Source of the DNA: Salinibacter ruber DSM 13855
GTDB taxonomy: Bacteria; Bacteroidota; Rhodothermia; Rhodothermales; Salinibacteraceae
Assembly: GCF_000013045.1 (NCBI RefSeq)
Contig: NC_007677.1
Coordinates: 1,178,001 to 1,242,000 of the forward strand
Length of the DNA: 64,000 nucleotides
Direction of reading: 5' to 3'
The notes beneath the pieces are model-generated. The model did no database searches. It was given only the letters and a program-made list of their open reading frames with translations, and was not told the origin of the DNA. Each line of letters opens with the position of its first letter. Position 1 is the stretch's first letter. Made by a program: the position numbers and the translations under genes. Positions 1-9,544 of the stretch are shown in pieces.

Positions 1-528
1 GCCGTGCGTGAGGGTGATGTACCGGATGCCGCGGTCGTAGAAGTGCTCCACGTTGTCGAGTTCGCCGCCGAGGCCGGCGCCGTTTTCCATGCCCAGGGGG
101 AGGGCCACGGCCTCCGTCGTGGCAATCTGCCGCACCTCGTTCGGCGAGGTCGCCAGTGCAAACTCGGTCGGGTGATCCGTCGCGATCTTCTCTACCAGGT
201 CGATGAGCGCGTCGGCCCGGTTCGTCGCGGCGGCGGGGTTGCTCTGCAGGTACGGGGGAATGTAGATGGACATGAAGGGCGCGTCGAGGCCGCCGGCCCG
301 GGCCCGCGGGTAGTCGACGTCGCCCCCCACCGTGGAGTCGGCCGGGTTTTCGTAGAAGTCATTCAGGCGGTAGGGCAGGTCGACGTGGCCGTCCACGAGG
401 AGGGAGGCCTGGACGAGGCTGTCGGCCCGGGCCTCGATCGACGCGGCGGGCTGTGCCTGAGAGACCCCGCTCCCCATCAGAAGAAGCACGAAGGAGCCAA
501 CGATCAAAGAAGAGGTCGGGGCCGGCAT
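1..528 (-). CDS. Membrane dipeptidase (peptidase M19), 3' part missing
   Basis: The first 176 codons are visible and the gene runs off the left edge. The family consists of zinc enzymes that cleave dipeptides; bacterial members are often exported. The ATG at 528 is followed by a hydrophobic signal segment (residues 7-22) ending in SQAQ. The metal-binding His-x-Asp then appears in DGHVDLP at about residues 47-53. Further on, ENGAGLGGELDNVEHFYDRG and IRYITLTHG are typical of the family barrel and include the zinc-ligand Glu region. The downstream His ligands lie outside the window. The next gene on the same strand (BtuF-like) ends 66 bp upstream of this start, so co-transcription is possible. 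Confidence 0.85.
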   Translation of the reverse strand, partial: MPAPTSSLIVGSFVLLLMGSGVSQAQPAASIEARADSLVQASLLVDGHVDLPYRLNDFYENPADSTVGGDVDYPRARAGGLDAPFMSIYIPPYLQSNPAAATNRADALIDLVEKIATDHPTEFALATSPNEVRQIATTEAVALPLGMENGAGLGGELDNVEHFYDRGIRYITLTHG

Positions 529-593
529 AACGAAGACAGGGCGGTGGAGAGAGATCCTCCAAAGAGAGGGCGGGGGCAGGCCGAAGCGGGGGG

Positions 594-1400
594 TCACCTG
601 CGCGGCGCAGGGGTAGGCAGGCGCTCGCGCAGGGTTTTCAGGTACGACGGGGTGTCGAGAAGCCGCGGGCCGTACCACGAGAACGGCTGGCCGTCCACGA
701 TCTCGACCGACGTGTCGGGGAGGGCCTCGCGGAGGTCGGCCGTGAAGGCGTCCTTTTCGTGGAAGGGAAAGGGCTCGCTGGAACAGAGGACGACGTCCAG
801 GTCCTGCTCGGCAAGGTCGGCGATCGTCACGTCCGGGTACCGGGTCTGATCGCCGTAGGCGTTTTCGAGGCCGCCCCAGTGCATCACGTCGTGGATGAAC
901 GTATCATTCCCGATGGTCATGTAGGGGTCGCGCCAGATGAGATAGGCGGCGCGGAGGGACGTAAAATCGGGCAGGGACTCGAAGCGCGAAATAATCTTGC
1001 CGACCAGGGTGGAGGTTTGGTCGGACGTCTCCGTGAGTGTGCCCACCGTGCGGATCATTCCGAGGGCGTCCTCAACGGTCTTCACCTCCGTGACGAACAC
1101 CGGCGCAATTTCATCGAGCGTCTCGACGTCCTCGGCCGTGTTCTCCTCGTGGTTGGCGAGAACGAGGTCCGGGTCCAGGTCGCGGACGGTGTCGAAGTCG
1201 ACCTGCTTCGTGCCGCCGACGATGGCCTTTTCCGAGCGCCAGTGTTCGGGCCGCTCACAGAAGCGGGTGATGCCGACGACCTCGTCCGCCAGGTCCAGAT
1301 GCGCCAGCAGTTCCGTCTGGCTGGGCACCAGGGAGAGGATCCGGCGGGGCCGGTGGTCGAGTGTGACGGTGTGGCCGCGGGCGTCGGTGGCGGTAGGCAT
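594..1400 (-). CDS. BtuF-like corrinoid/metal-binding protein, cytoplasmic form
   Basis: A 268-residue protein of the helical-backbone metal receptor family, which includes the periplasmic vitamin B12 and siderophore receptors of ABC importers. Visible features are the opening ILSLVPSQTELL, the GITRFCERP loop, GGTKQVDFDTVRDLDPDLVLANHEEN, and the C-terminal lobe with DVVLCSSEPFPF and FSWYGPRLL. There is no signal peptide or lipobox and no adjacent permease or ATPase. It therefore looks like the soluble, unlinked subgroup often annotated as cobalamin-binding protein, and its ligand is not proven. It is divergent from the MetE-like gene at 1536, with 135 bp between the starts, which may hint at a corrinoid or methionine link. 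Confidence 0.75.
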   Translation of the reverse strand: MPTATDARGHTVTLDHRPRRILSLVPSQTELLAHLDLADEVVGITRFCERPEHWRSEKAIVGGTKQVDFDTVRDLDPDLVLANHEENTAEDVETLDEIAPVFVTEVKTVEDALGMIRTVGTLTETSDQTSTLVGKIISRFESLPDFTSLRAAYLIWRDPYMTIGNDTFIHDVMHWGGLENAYGDQTRYPDVTIADLAEQDLDVVLCSSEPFPFHEKDAFTADLREALPDTSVEIVDGQPFSWYGPRLLDTPSYLKTLRERLPTPAPRR

Positions 1401-1535
1401 TGGAAGACTGGACTATGAGAAGGCTGGATGCCGTAAAACGACGGCCTGAGCCGGGTTGATTCCTGCAGAGAAGAATCGTTTCGGGGGCTGGGGCGTGTGG
1501 TCGGCCCGCATCCTCCCTTTCAAATCGCACCCCCC

Positions 1536-2606
1536 ATGTCCCTTCCCACCGAGCCCATCGGCAGCATTCCCCGCCCCGAAGAGGTCATCGAGGGCCTGAA
1601 GGCGTACCGACGGGGCGACCTGAGCCAAGAGGCCCTCAATCAGATTGCCGACCGGGCCCTGCGGGCCACCATCGGCGCGTTCGAGGACACCGGCTCGCCC
1701 GTCATCACGGATGGGGAGCAGGCCAAGCCCAGCTTTCTGACCTACCCGATTGAGGGGGCCGACAACGTCGAGCCCGGCGGGGTCGAGATTCCGTTCGAGG
1801 CGGGACACACCCGCACCCTGCCCCGCCTCACCGCAGGCCCCTTCCGCTACCAGACCTACGCAGCAGAGTACCTGGAGCGGGCCCAGGCCTACGCGAGTGT
1901 GCCGGTGAAGCAGAGTGTCATATCGGCCTCGGCGCTCAGTTTCCTCTACCCGGACGACGGCCTCGACGGGTACGCGCGCGCGGCGTTTCTGGAGGACCTG
2001 GTCGACGAGGTGGAGGCCGACATTCGCCGGTGCCTCGACGCCGGGGCGCACGCCGTCCAGATGGACTTTACGGAGGGCCGGCTCGCGGTGAAGCTCGATC
2101 CCTCGAAGGGATTGCTCCGCGAGTTTGTGGCGCTCAACAACCGCGTCCTCGACCGCTTCTCCGACGAGGCGCGCCAGCGAATCGGCGTGCACACCTGTCC
2201 GGGGGGCGACAAGGACTCCACCCACAGCGCCGACGTGGACTACGCGGAGCTTCTGCCCCTGCTTTTCGACCTAAACGTAGGCCGCTTCTACATGCAGTTC
2301 GCCAGCGAGGACGAGCCGGCGCGCGTGCTCGACGTTGTGCGCGAGCACAGCACGGACGACCAGACGATCTTCCTCGGCGTGACGGACGTGAACGATCCTC
2401 GTGTGGAGTCGCCCGAGGAGGTGCGCGACACGATTTTACGGGCGGCGGAGCACCTTTCGCCGGAGCGGCTCGGGACCACCGATGACTGTGGCTTTTCGCC
2501 GTTCGGGGACGACCGGTCCACGGCCCGACGCACCGCGTTCGACAAGATCGAGGCGCGGGTGGAGGGGACGAGGCGGGCACGGCAGACGCTCGGGCTTCCG
2601 GAATAG
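1536..2606 (+). CDS. MetE-like (cobalamin-independent methionine synthase C-domain) protein
   Basis: A 356-residue single-barrel protein related to the catalytic C-terminal half of MetE; the N-terminal half of the long enzyme is absent. By hand alignment the zinc-site residues His219-x-Cys221 (HTCPGGD) and Cys318 (DDCGFSPF) are present. The position of the family Glu ligand falls on Gln254 (FYMQFA), so the metal site may differ. Short relatives include core-MetE proteins that take methyl groups from corrinoid proteins, and paralogues of unknown substrate. The ATG at 1536 is preferred over an upstream in-frame GTG at 1497 because homology begins there (LPTEPIGSIPRP). It is divergent from the corrinoid-binding-like gene. 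True methionine synthase activity is uncertain. Confidence 0.75.
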   Translation: MSLPTEPIGSIPRPEEVIEGLKAYRRGDLSQEALNQIADRALRATIGAFEDTGSPVITDGEQAKPSFLTYPIEGADNVEPGGVEIPFEAGHTRTLPRLTAGPFRYQTYAAEYLERAQAYASVPVKQSVISASALSFLYPDDGLDGYARAAFLEDLVDEVEADIRRCLDAGAHAVQMDFTEGRLAVKLDPSKGLLREFVALNNRVLDRFSDEARQRIGVHTCPGGDKDSTHSADVDYAELLPLLFDLNVGRFYMQFASEDEPARVLDVVREHSTDDQTIFLGVTDVNDPRVESPEEVRDTILRAAEHLSPERLGTTDDCGFSPFGDDRSTARRTAFDKIEARVEGTRRARQTLGLPE

Positions 2607-2607
2607 C

Positions 2608-4083
2608 TCATTCCGATTGCGCCAGCGCGTCGGGCAGGCGCTCGGGCAGGCCGCCGAAGCGGCCGTTGCTCATGAGGAGGGCCACGTCGCCGGGCTGCAG
2701 CGTGTCTGTAAGAGTGGGGAGCACGGCGTCGACGTCCTCGAACACCTCGGCGGGGACGCCGCGGTCGCGGATCGTGTGGGCCACGGCCGTCGGGTCGAGC
2801 ATCGCGTCGGCGTCGTCGTTGTGGCGCACCGGCGGGGCCTTCAAAAACACGCGGTCGGCGGCGTCAAAGGCGGTCCCGTAGGCGGCCTCAAAGCGTGTGC
2901 GCCGGCTCGTGTTGGACCGGGGCTCGAAGATGGCGACGAGCCGCCGGTCCGGATGGGCCGCCCGGAGGGCCTCCACGGTGGCCGCCACGGCGGTGGGGTG
3001 GTGCGCAAAGTCGTCGACCACGAGCACGTCGTTGGGGCGGCCGCGCACCTGCTGGCGCCGCTTCATGCCCCCGAACGAGGCGAGCCCCGCCGCAATGGTG
3101 GAGGGGGACACGCCTTCTCGACGGGCGAGCAGGGCGGCCGCCAGCGCGTTTTGCACGTTGTGCCGCCCCGGGAGGGGGAGGCGTACCTCCTCACGGTGCC
3201 GGCCCATGCGCAGGGTGAACGACAGGCCGCTGCCCGTGGGCGTCAGGGCCTCGGCGCGAATGTCGTTTGAAGGGGCGAGCCCGTAGGTCCGGACCGGGGC
3301 CCGGGTGTGGTCGGCGAGGGCCCGCACGGCGGGGGCGTCGCCACAAAGGGCCAGTTGCCCGTCGCGGGGCAGGCGGCCGACGAACTCCTCGAAGGCCCCT
3401 CGATAGTCGTCCCGGTCGACAAAGATGTCCGCGTGGTCGAACTCCAGGGAGGTGACGATGGCCGACTGCGGGCGATAGTGCAAAAACTTGGGCTGCTTGT
3501 CGAAGTACGCACTGTCGTACTCGTCGCCCTCCACCACGAAGGGGGCATCCGAGCCCAGCGCGTAGCTCTGCTCCGTGTCCTCCATGACCCCGCCGACAAG
3601 AAACCCGGGGTCGACGCCGGCGTGCCGGAGCAGGTGCACGAGCAGGCCCGTGGTGGTGGTTTTCCCGTGCGTGCCGGCCACGACGAGGGGGCGCCGCTCC
3701 CGAAGGAAATGATGGGCGAGGGCCTCCGGAAACGACTGCTGCGGAAGGCGCTCCTCGCGGGCGTGCGCGGCCTCCGGATGGGTCGGCGTGCAGGCGTTGC
3801 CGACGACCGTCAGGTCGGGAGGGGGCACGAGGTGCGACGTGGAATAGCCGTCGTGGACCGGAATGCCCCGCTCGGCGAGATGGGTGCTCATGGGCGGGTA
3901 CACCCCGTCGTCGCTCCCCCGAACGTCGAGCCCGGCCTGGTGGAAGAGGCCGGCCAGGGCCCCCATGCCCGTCCCACAGATGCCAATGAGGTGGACCTCT
4001 TCGATCTGGGCGGGCGGCGGCACGTCGGGACGCGAAAACTGCCGGAGCGACGCGTCCGGCAGGTCGTCGATGGGACGAGGCAT
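2608..4083 (-). CDS. mpl: UDP-N-acetylmuramate:L-Ala-gamma-D-Glu-meso-DAP ligase
   Basis: A 491-residue Mur-ligase-family enzyme that reattaches recycled murein tripeptide to UDP-MurNAc in the cytoplasm. The N-terminal Rossmann-like domain carries IGICGTGMGALAGLF. The ATP-binding P-loop is AGTHGKTTTT at about residue 135. Mpl-specific features follow: FVVEGDEYDSAYFDKQPKF, then ITSLEFDHADIF. The C-terminal domain has DDFAHHPTAV and FEPRSNTSRR. Length fits Mpl rather than MurC. It ends one base from the convergent MetE-like stop and starts 31 bp from the end of the CNNM gene on the same strand. Confidence 0.95.
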   Translation of the reverse strand: MPRPIDDLPDASLRQFSRPDVPPPAQIEEVHLIGICGTGMGALAGLFHQAGLDVRGSDDGVYPPMSTHLAERGIPVHDGYSTSHLVPPPDLTVVGNACTPTHPEAAHAREERLPQQSFPEALAHHFLRERRPLVVAGTHGKTTTTGLLVHLLRHAGVDPGFLVGGVMEDTEQSYALGSDAPFVVEGDEYDSAYFDKQPKFLHYRPQSAIVTSLEFDHADIFVDRDDYRGAFEEFVGRLPRDGQLALCGDAPAVRALADHTRAPVRTYGLAPSNDIRAEALTPTGSGLSFTLRMGRHREEVRLPLPGRHNVQNALAAALLARREGVSPSTIAAGLASFGGMKRRQQVRGRPNDVLVVDDFAHHPTAVAATVEALRAAHPDRRLVAIFEPRSNTSRRTRFEAAYGTAFDAADRVFLKAPPVRHNDDADAMLDPTAVAHTIRDRGVPAEVFEDVDAVLPTLTDTLQPGDVALLMSNGRFGGLPERLPDALAQSE

Positions 4084-4114
4084 ACGGCGCTACATCGTAG
4101 ACGGGTTGGGGCAA

Positions 4115-5302
4115 CTACTCGTCCGATGGGGACTCCGACGAGGACCGCCGCGCCATCTCGGCGGCCACCTGCGACTCCGTCTCGGCGGTGGTATCGGACT
4201 CCAGGACGGTCTCGCTGGACGCCTCGGCCTCGGCGTTGGTGGGGGCCTCCAGCGCCTCGTCGGAGACCATTCCCAGCTCGCGGGCGCGCTTGAACCACTG
4301 CTTGCGGGCGAGGGCCTGCATGTCCTCCACGGAGTCGGCCTCGTCCACGATCTCAAGCCCGAGGAGCGTTTCGACCACGTCCTCCATCGTGACAACCCCC
4401 GCCACGCCGCCGTATTCGTCCACCACGAGCGCAATGTGCTCCAGGCGGTCGAGCAGGCGCTCCAGCAGGTCGGGCAGGGCCAGGGTCTCGTGCACCACCA
4501 GAATGTCACGAGAGATCTCCGAGAGGGAGACGTCGAACTCCTCCTGGGCGGCCCGGAGGAGCATCTCGTCCTTGAGCACGTAGCCGGTAATGTCGTCCGG
4601 GTCGTCGTCGTAGACCGGAATTCGGGAGAACCGAAACTCGTCGTGCTCCTCCACCACGTCGCCGATCGTCCTGTGCTCCGGCATCTGGAAGATGACGGTG
4701 CGGGGGGTCATCACGTCCTTTACCCGCAGGGAGTTGAAGCGGAAGAGGTTCCGCAGGATGCGGGACTCCTTTTCCTCAAAGACGCCCTCCTCCTCCCCGA
4801 GCTCGGCCATCGCCGTGAACTCCTCGCGGCTGAAGGCCGCCTCGTCCTCGTCCTGCGAGAGCAGGTACGTCAGCCCCTGCGACAGCTTCACGAGGGGCCA
4901 CATCACGATGATCGTCGCCGTGAGGAGGCGAACGAGTGCCGGGGTGAGCGTTCTCCAATAGACGGCCCCGAGGGTCTTCGGAATGATTTCCGAGAGAACG
5001 AGAATCAGAAGGGTGAGGACGCCCGCGACGATGCCGGTATAGGCCTCCCCAAAGACGACGGCCGCCTGCGCGCCCACGCCGGCCGCGCCCACGGTATGGG
5101 CGATCGTGTTGAGGCTCAGGATGGCCGCCAGCGGGCGGTCGACGTTCTCCTTGAACTGGTGCAGCCGCTTGCCGACCGTGCTCCCCTCGCGCTCCAGTGC
5201 CGCCACGTACGAGGGCGTCACGCTCAGCAAGACGGCCTCCATCACGGAGCACAGGAAAGAGACCCCGATCGCCAGTGCAACGTAGAGGAGAAGTAATCCC
5301 AT
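4115..5302 (-). CDS. CNNM/HlyC-CorC family membrane protein with CBS pair
   Basis: A 395-residue inner-membrane protein. The CNNM (DUF21) transmembrane region spans about residues 1-155 and has hydrophobic helices around LLLYVALAIGVSFLCSVMEAVLLS and the SEIIPKTLGAVYW signature. Two CBS domains follow, beginning VKDVMTPRTVIFQMP and including ALVVDEYGGVAGVVTMEDVVE. The acidic, Ser/Glu-rich C-terminal tail replaces the usual CorC_HlyC domain. Relatives are linked to Mg2+/Co2+ homeostasis, but direct transport is not shown for most of them. It lies immediately upstream of mpl on the same strand. Confidence 0.9.
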   Translation of the reverse strand: MGLLLLYVALAIGVSFLCSVMEAVLLSVTPSYVAALEREGSTVGKRLHQFKENVDRPLAAILSLNTIAHTVGAAGVGAQAAVVFGEAYTGIVAGVLTLLILVLSEIIPKTLGAVYWRTLTPALVRLLTATIIVMWPLVKLSQGLTYLLSQDEDEAAFSREEFTAMAELGEEEGVFEEKESRILRNLFRFNSLRVKDVMTPRTVIFQMPEHRTIGDVVEEHDEFRFSRIPVYDDDPDDITGYVLKDEMLLRAAQEEFDVSLSEISRDILVVHETLALPDLLERLLDRLEHIALVVDEYGGVAGVVTMEDVVETLLGLEIVDEADSVEDMQALARKQWFKRARELGMVSDEALEAPTNAEAEASSETVLESDTTAETESQVAAEMARRSSSESPSDE

Positions 5303-5617
5303 TCGCGATCAGCGGAGAGCTCAAGAACAGTCAGGGGGACAGGCCCGAACGGGGGAACCCATCCGGGCGCCCGCAGAGTGCCCGGGACGCTTTTCAGGTC
5401 GTGCTGCAAACGGACCCCTCATAAATGCGGATGGGTTCTTTCGGTTTCTTGGGCGGGGCCGAGGCGGTGGACTCGAGGCCGAAGGCCCCCGGTGGGCGAC
5501 GGGTCCGCCCGGCGGCAATGCGGATGCAACACGAGATTTTCACGCGTTCGTCCGGGTCGAGCCGGTCGTCTTCCGGCCCCGATGCGTCCGGGAAAGACAG
5601 AGGGGGCGTCCCCGCCT
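5303..5617. other. Gene-free stretch between CNNM gene and RND operon end
   Basis: 315 bp between the start of the CNNM gene and the stop of the pump gene, both on the minus strand. It should carry the promoter of the CNNM-mpl unit and the end of the efflux transcript. I see short GC-rich inverted repeats but no hairpin with a T-run and no coding pattern. Confidence 0.5.
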
Positions 5618-8600
5618 TCACGTCTTGGAGGGACGATCCGCCTGTGGCGTCGAGGCATCGCCCGCCGGGGCCCCGTCGCCGGGGGAGCCGTCATCGAGCA
5701 GGCTGTCCGTCACGACCGTCTCGCTGACGATCGAGGCGTCGTCCGAGCTGCCGCCGAAGGCCGTCGTCAGGCGCAGGCTCACGGAATCAAATACCGAGTA
5801 CATGACGGGGACGATGACGAGGGTGAGAAAGGTGGCAAAGGTGAGCCCCGAGATGATGGCCGTCCCCATGGGGCCCCAGAACTGCGTATTTTCACTTCCG
5901 AACTGGAAGTTCGGGGCAAAGTCGGCCAGTAGGCCCACAAAGTCGACGTTGATGCCGAAGGTAAGCGGAACGAGGCCGAGAATGGTCGTGAGGGCGGTGA
6001 GGAGGACCGGCCGCAGGCGCGTCGCGCCGCCCTCGACGATGGCCTCCTGTTTGTCCTGGCCGCGCCCGCGGAGCTGCATGATGTAGTCGACCAGCACAAT
6101 GTTGTTGTTCACCACGATGCCGGCCAGGGCAATGATGCCGATGAAGGTGAAGAGGTTGAAGGGCGTGCGCGTGAGAATGAGGCCCAGTAGGACACCGATC
6201 ATGCTCAGGCCCACGGCGACCATGATGATGAACGGGGCGCTGATCGAGTTGAACTCCACGATGAGGATGAGCAGAATCAGGGAGGCCCCGATCAGGAGCG
6301 CCGTCGTGAGGAAGCCGAAGGACTCTTGCTGGTCCTCGTTGCCCCCGGTGTACTCCATCGTGTAGCCCGGGGGCAGGCCCTGCCGGTACTCGGAGAGCTC
6401 GTCCTGCACGCGGGTTAGCACCTCTGGGCCGTTGTAGCCGGGGGCGGCGCCGCCGGAGACGGTCACCACGCGGTTCTGGTCGATTCGGGTGATGGACCCG
6501 AAGCCGGTTCCCTCCTCAATGTCGGCCACCGAGGTGAGGGGAATCTGCTGGCCGCGGGGGTTGGTCACGGTCAGGCTCCCGAGGCTCTCGATGCTCTTTC
6601 GGTCCTGCTTTTGGAGGCGCACGGTGATGTCGTACTCGTCCTCCCCGCTGCGGTAGGTGTCGGCCTCCGTGCCCTGGATGGCGGTCCGCACCGTCTGGGC
6701 GATCTGGCTCGTCGAGAGGCCGTACTCCGCCGCCTGGGCGCGGTCCACGTCGACCTGCACCTCGGGCCGTCCGGTGTTCAGGTTGTCCGTGACATCGACG
6801 AGGCCGGGGAGGCGCCCGCTCTGGGCCGCGTCCGTGAGCCGGCGCTTGACCTCGTTCGAGATCTGGACAATCCGCTCAAACTCCGGCCCCGAGAGTTCAA
6901 TGTTGACCGGGGGGCCGGTCGGGGGGCCCTGCTCCTGCTTCGTAAACTCAATCTCGGTGCCCGGAATGCCCTGCAGTTGGGCACGCATCTTCTCCAGGGT
7001 GCGGGTGGACGACTCCGGCCGCTCGGCGTAGTCCACCATGTTAAGGGAGACGCGGGAGCGCTCGGGCTGTTGGGCCCCGCCGCCGAACTGGGCGTCCCCG
7101 CCCACCCCCACGTTCACCAGGAGGTTTTCGATGTTGGCCTCCGAGTTCGGGTTCTGGTCCAGCAGCTTCAGGATGCGGTCCCCCACCGTCTGTGCGATGC
7201 GGTTGGAGGCTTCGATGTTGGTGCCCAGCGGCGCCTCGGCGGTAATTTGCACCCGGTTCGGGTCCGTGTCGGGAAAGAACGCCTGACCGGTGGGGGCGAC
7301 CAGGTAGAGCCCGACGATGAGCACGAGGCCGCCGAGCGAGCCGTTCAGGAGCGCCGCCCGGGTGTCCGTCAGCAGAAGGCGGTCGCGGGTGTTGAAGAGG
7401 GCCCCGATGAGGCCCACCCCCACGACGAACACGGGGGCCGCCGCCAGGCGGAGCATGGTGCCGGGGCCGATGCCGCCGGCAAGGTAGTTGAGCCCGAGCA
7501 CGGCGAGCATCACGGCGAGCAGGCCAACGCCCCCCTTCACGCTCGTCCAGCCGCCCAGGTAGATGCTTTCGAGGGTGTGCACCAGAACGCCGAGGGCGCC
7601 GAGGGCCGCCAGCACGCCGCCCGGCACGAGCAGCAGCAGGCCGGCGGTCTGGCCGGCCACCGTCGTGATCAGGCCGCCCCCGGCGGCCAGCAGGGCGCCG
7701 GCGGCCAGGGCCGTCAGCGCGCCCGTGTTGCGCAAGAAGGCGTACGGAACCGAGTAGTCGCGCTCCAGCATCCGCTGCAGGTAGCCGCGGTACCAGCGGA
7801 TCAGGCGCGGCAGGCCGCTCTCGACGAAGCGATCGCCGATGGGGGACATCACGTAGACGTGCAGAAGGTAGAGTGCCGGAACCGCCGTCGCGACCACGAC
7901 CAGCGTCTTCCAGTTCGCGATGCCGAGGGTCACGCCCAGGAGCAGAATCAGCCCCACGCCGCCGTATCGCGCCAGGGCCGGCCACCGCGAGGAGCCCTTC
8001 TCCCCGTTTGAACGGCCCTTCACCTCCACGAAGAAGCCCGTAATGACCGGGTTGATGATGAGGGCCACGAACAGCGAACTCGTGAGCGTAATGATGAGCG
8101 TGAGGGGCATGTAGCTCATAAACTCCCCAATGATGCCGGGCCAGAGCAGCATCGGGGCGAAGGCCGAGACCGTCGTGGCGGTGGCGGCGACCACCGGCCC
8201 CCCCACTTCGGCGGTGCCCAGCCGGGCGGACTCCCACCGCGAATAGCCCTGCTCCCGGAAGCGGTAGATGTTTTCGATTACCACCACCGCGTTGTCCACC
8301 AGCATGCCCAGGGCGATGATGAGGGAGAAGAGGATAATGAAGTTGAGGGTGTACCCTAGCGCCTGAAAGACGAGGAAGCTGGTAAACATGGACAGCGGAA
8401 TGGCGATGCCCACGAGCGTGGCGTTGCGCACCCCCAGGAAGAACAGCAGCACGGCGATCACGAAGATCAGGCCGCTGATGATGTTGTTCTCCAGGTCCGT
8501 CACCAGCGACTGTACGTTCTCACTCTGATCCCCGGTGAGCAGCACCTCCGTACCGCTGGGAAAGCTGAACGCATCGAGGGTCGACTTCACCGCGTCGGAG

Positions 8601-9544
8601 GTCTCCAGAATGTTGGCGCCGGGCCGCTTTGTGACGTTTAGCGAGATGACCTGAGCCGTGCGGCGCTCCGACGCGGGCACGGATACGGTTTCGCCGTCCG
8701 CGCGCTCTCGCTTCAGGACGCGGAGGCGAGAATAGGACGTGCGGTCCTTGAAGCCGAAAATCACGTCCGCGACGTCCTTCACCTGTACGGTGCGACCGTT
8801 CGCGGTGGTCTTGACCACCAGTTCTTCGATCTGCTGGGCCGGCTGGTCGAACTGGCCGTCGACCCGAACGAGGTAGTTCAGTCGGTTCACGTCGATGGAG
8901 CCCCCCGGAATGTTCGTGTTCTCCTGCTGGATGGTGTTCACCAGGCTGTTGTAGGAGACGTTGTAGTTTTTGAGGGCCGCCAGGTCCACGTTCACCTGCA
9001 CCTCGCGCGTGAGCCCCCCAATCAGGTTGGCCTCCAGCACGCTGGAAATGCCTTCGAGGTCGTCCTGCAGGTCCTCGGCCACCGTCTTCAGCCGCGCCAG
9101 CGAATAGGTGCCCGAGAGGTTGACCGTCATGATGGGGAACTGGTCGGTGTTGATCTCGTCGACCAGCGGCTCCTCCACGGCCCCGGGCAGGTCGGGCTGG
9201 GCGCGGTCTACGGCCCGGTTCACCTCCTGGTAGGCCTTGTCCGTGTTCACGTCCGGCGTAAACTCGACGACGATGGTGGAGACCCCCTCCGAGGAGGTGG
9301 AGCGCATCTCGTCGATGCCGTTGATGGAACTGATCTCCTGCTCAATCACCTGAGAGACGGTCGACTCCACGTCGCTCGGACTGGCGCCCGGGTAGACCGA
9401 CGTCACGACGATCTGCGGGAACTCGATCGACGGGTTTGACTCCTTCGGAATCGTGAGGTAGCTCGCCAGCCCGCCGACCGCCAGGATCAGTGTGAAGACG
9501 GCAATCGCCGTGCGGTACTTGATCGAGAGGTTGGTGATCTTCAT
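5618..9544 (-). CDS. RND efflux pump (HAE1-like) with extra membrane insertion
   Basis: A 1308-residue inner-membrane proton-driven multidrug-type exporter, last gene of a TetR-TolC-adaptor-pump operon. TM1 is followed by the porter domain, with YPGASPSDVESTVSQVIEQE at about residues 51-70. The TM4 proton-relay region is LGMLVDNAVVVIENIYR, and the TM10 equivalent is GIVVNNNIVLVDY. Typical pumps of this class are about 1030-1060 residues. The excess lies mainly between TM6 (ending about residue 505) and the second porter domain (starting about PTGQAFFPDTDPNR, residue 751). There I count about six extra hydrophobic stretches rich in Gly, Ala and Leu. The Asp/Ser-rich C-terminal tail is also extended. 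Substrates are unknown. Confidence 0.93.
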   Translation of the reverse strand: MKITNLSIKYRTAIAVFTLILAVGGLASYLTIPKESNPSIEFPQIVVTSVYPGASPSDVESTVSQVIEQEISSINGIDEMRSTSSEGVSTIVVEFTPDVNTDKAYQEVNRAVDRAQPDLPGAVEEPLVDEINTDQFPIMTVNLSGTYSLARLKTVAEDLQDDLEGISSVLEANLIGGLTREVQVNVDLAALKNYNVSYNSLVNTIQQENTNIPGGSIDVNRLNYLVRVDGQFDQPAQQIEELVVKTTANGRTVQVKDVADVIFGFKDRTSYSRLRVLKRERADGETVSVPASERRTAQVISLNVTKRPGANILETSDAVKSTLDAFSFPSGTEVLLTGDQSENVQSLVTDLENNIISGLIFVIAVLLFFLGVRNATLVGIAIPLSMFTSFLVFQALGYTLNFIILFSLIIALGMLVDNAVVVIENIYRFREQGYSRWESARLGTAEVGGPVVAATATTVSAFAPMLLWPGIIGEFMSYMPLTLIITLTSSLFVALIINPVITGFFVEVKGRSNGEKGSSRWPALARYGGVGLILLLGVTLGIANWKTLVVVATAVPALYLLHVYVMSPIGDRFVESGLPRLIRWYRGYLQRMLERDYSVPYAFLRNTGALTALAAGALLAAGGGLITTVAGQTAGLLLLVPGGVLAALGALGVLVHTLESIYLGGWTSVKGGVGLLAVMLAVLGLNYLAGGIGPGTMLRLAAAPVFVVGVGLIGALFNTRDRLLLTDTRAALLNGSLGGLVLIVGLYLVAPTGQAFFPDTDPNRVQITAEAPLGTNIEASNRIAQTVGDRILKLLDQNPNSEANIENLLVNVGVGGDAQFGGGAQQPERSRVSLNMVDYAERPESSTRTLEKMRAQLQGIPGTEIEFTKQEQGPPTGPPVNIELSGPEFERIVQISNEVKRRLTDAAQSGRLPGLVDVTDNLNTGRPEVQVDVDRAQAAEYGLSTSQIAQTVRTAIQGTEADTYRSGEDEYDITVRLQKQDRKSIESLGSLTVTNPRGQQIPLTSVADIEEGTGFGSITRIDQNRVVTVSGGAAPGYNGPEVLTRVQDELSEYRQGLPPGYTMEYTGGNEDQQESFGFLTTALLIGASLILLILIVEFNSISAPFIIMVAVGLSMIGVLLGLILTRTPFNLFTFIGIIALAGIVVNNNIVLVDYIMQLRGRGQDKQEAIVEGGATRLRPVLLTALTTILGLVPLTFGINVDFVGLLADFAPNFQFGSENTQFWGPMGTAIISGLTFATFLTLVIVPVMYSVFDSVSLRLTTAFGGSSDDASIVSETVVTDSLLDDGSPGDGAPAGDASTPQADRPSKT

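Noticed and set aside
6611-8011. Open frame of 466 codons on the plus strand opposite the RND pump
   Set aside because: Antisense shadow rich in Arg, His, Gly and Glu repeats with no recognisable domain; the pump gene on the other strand is clear.
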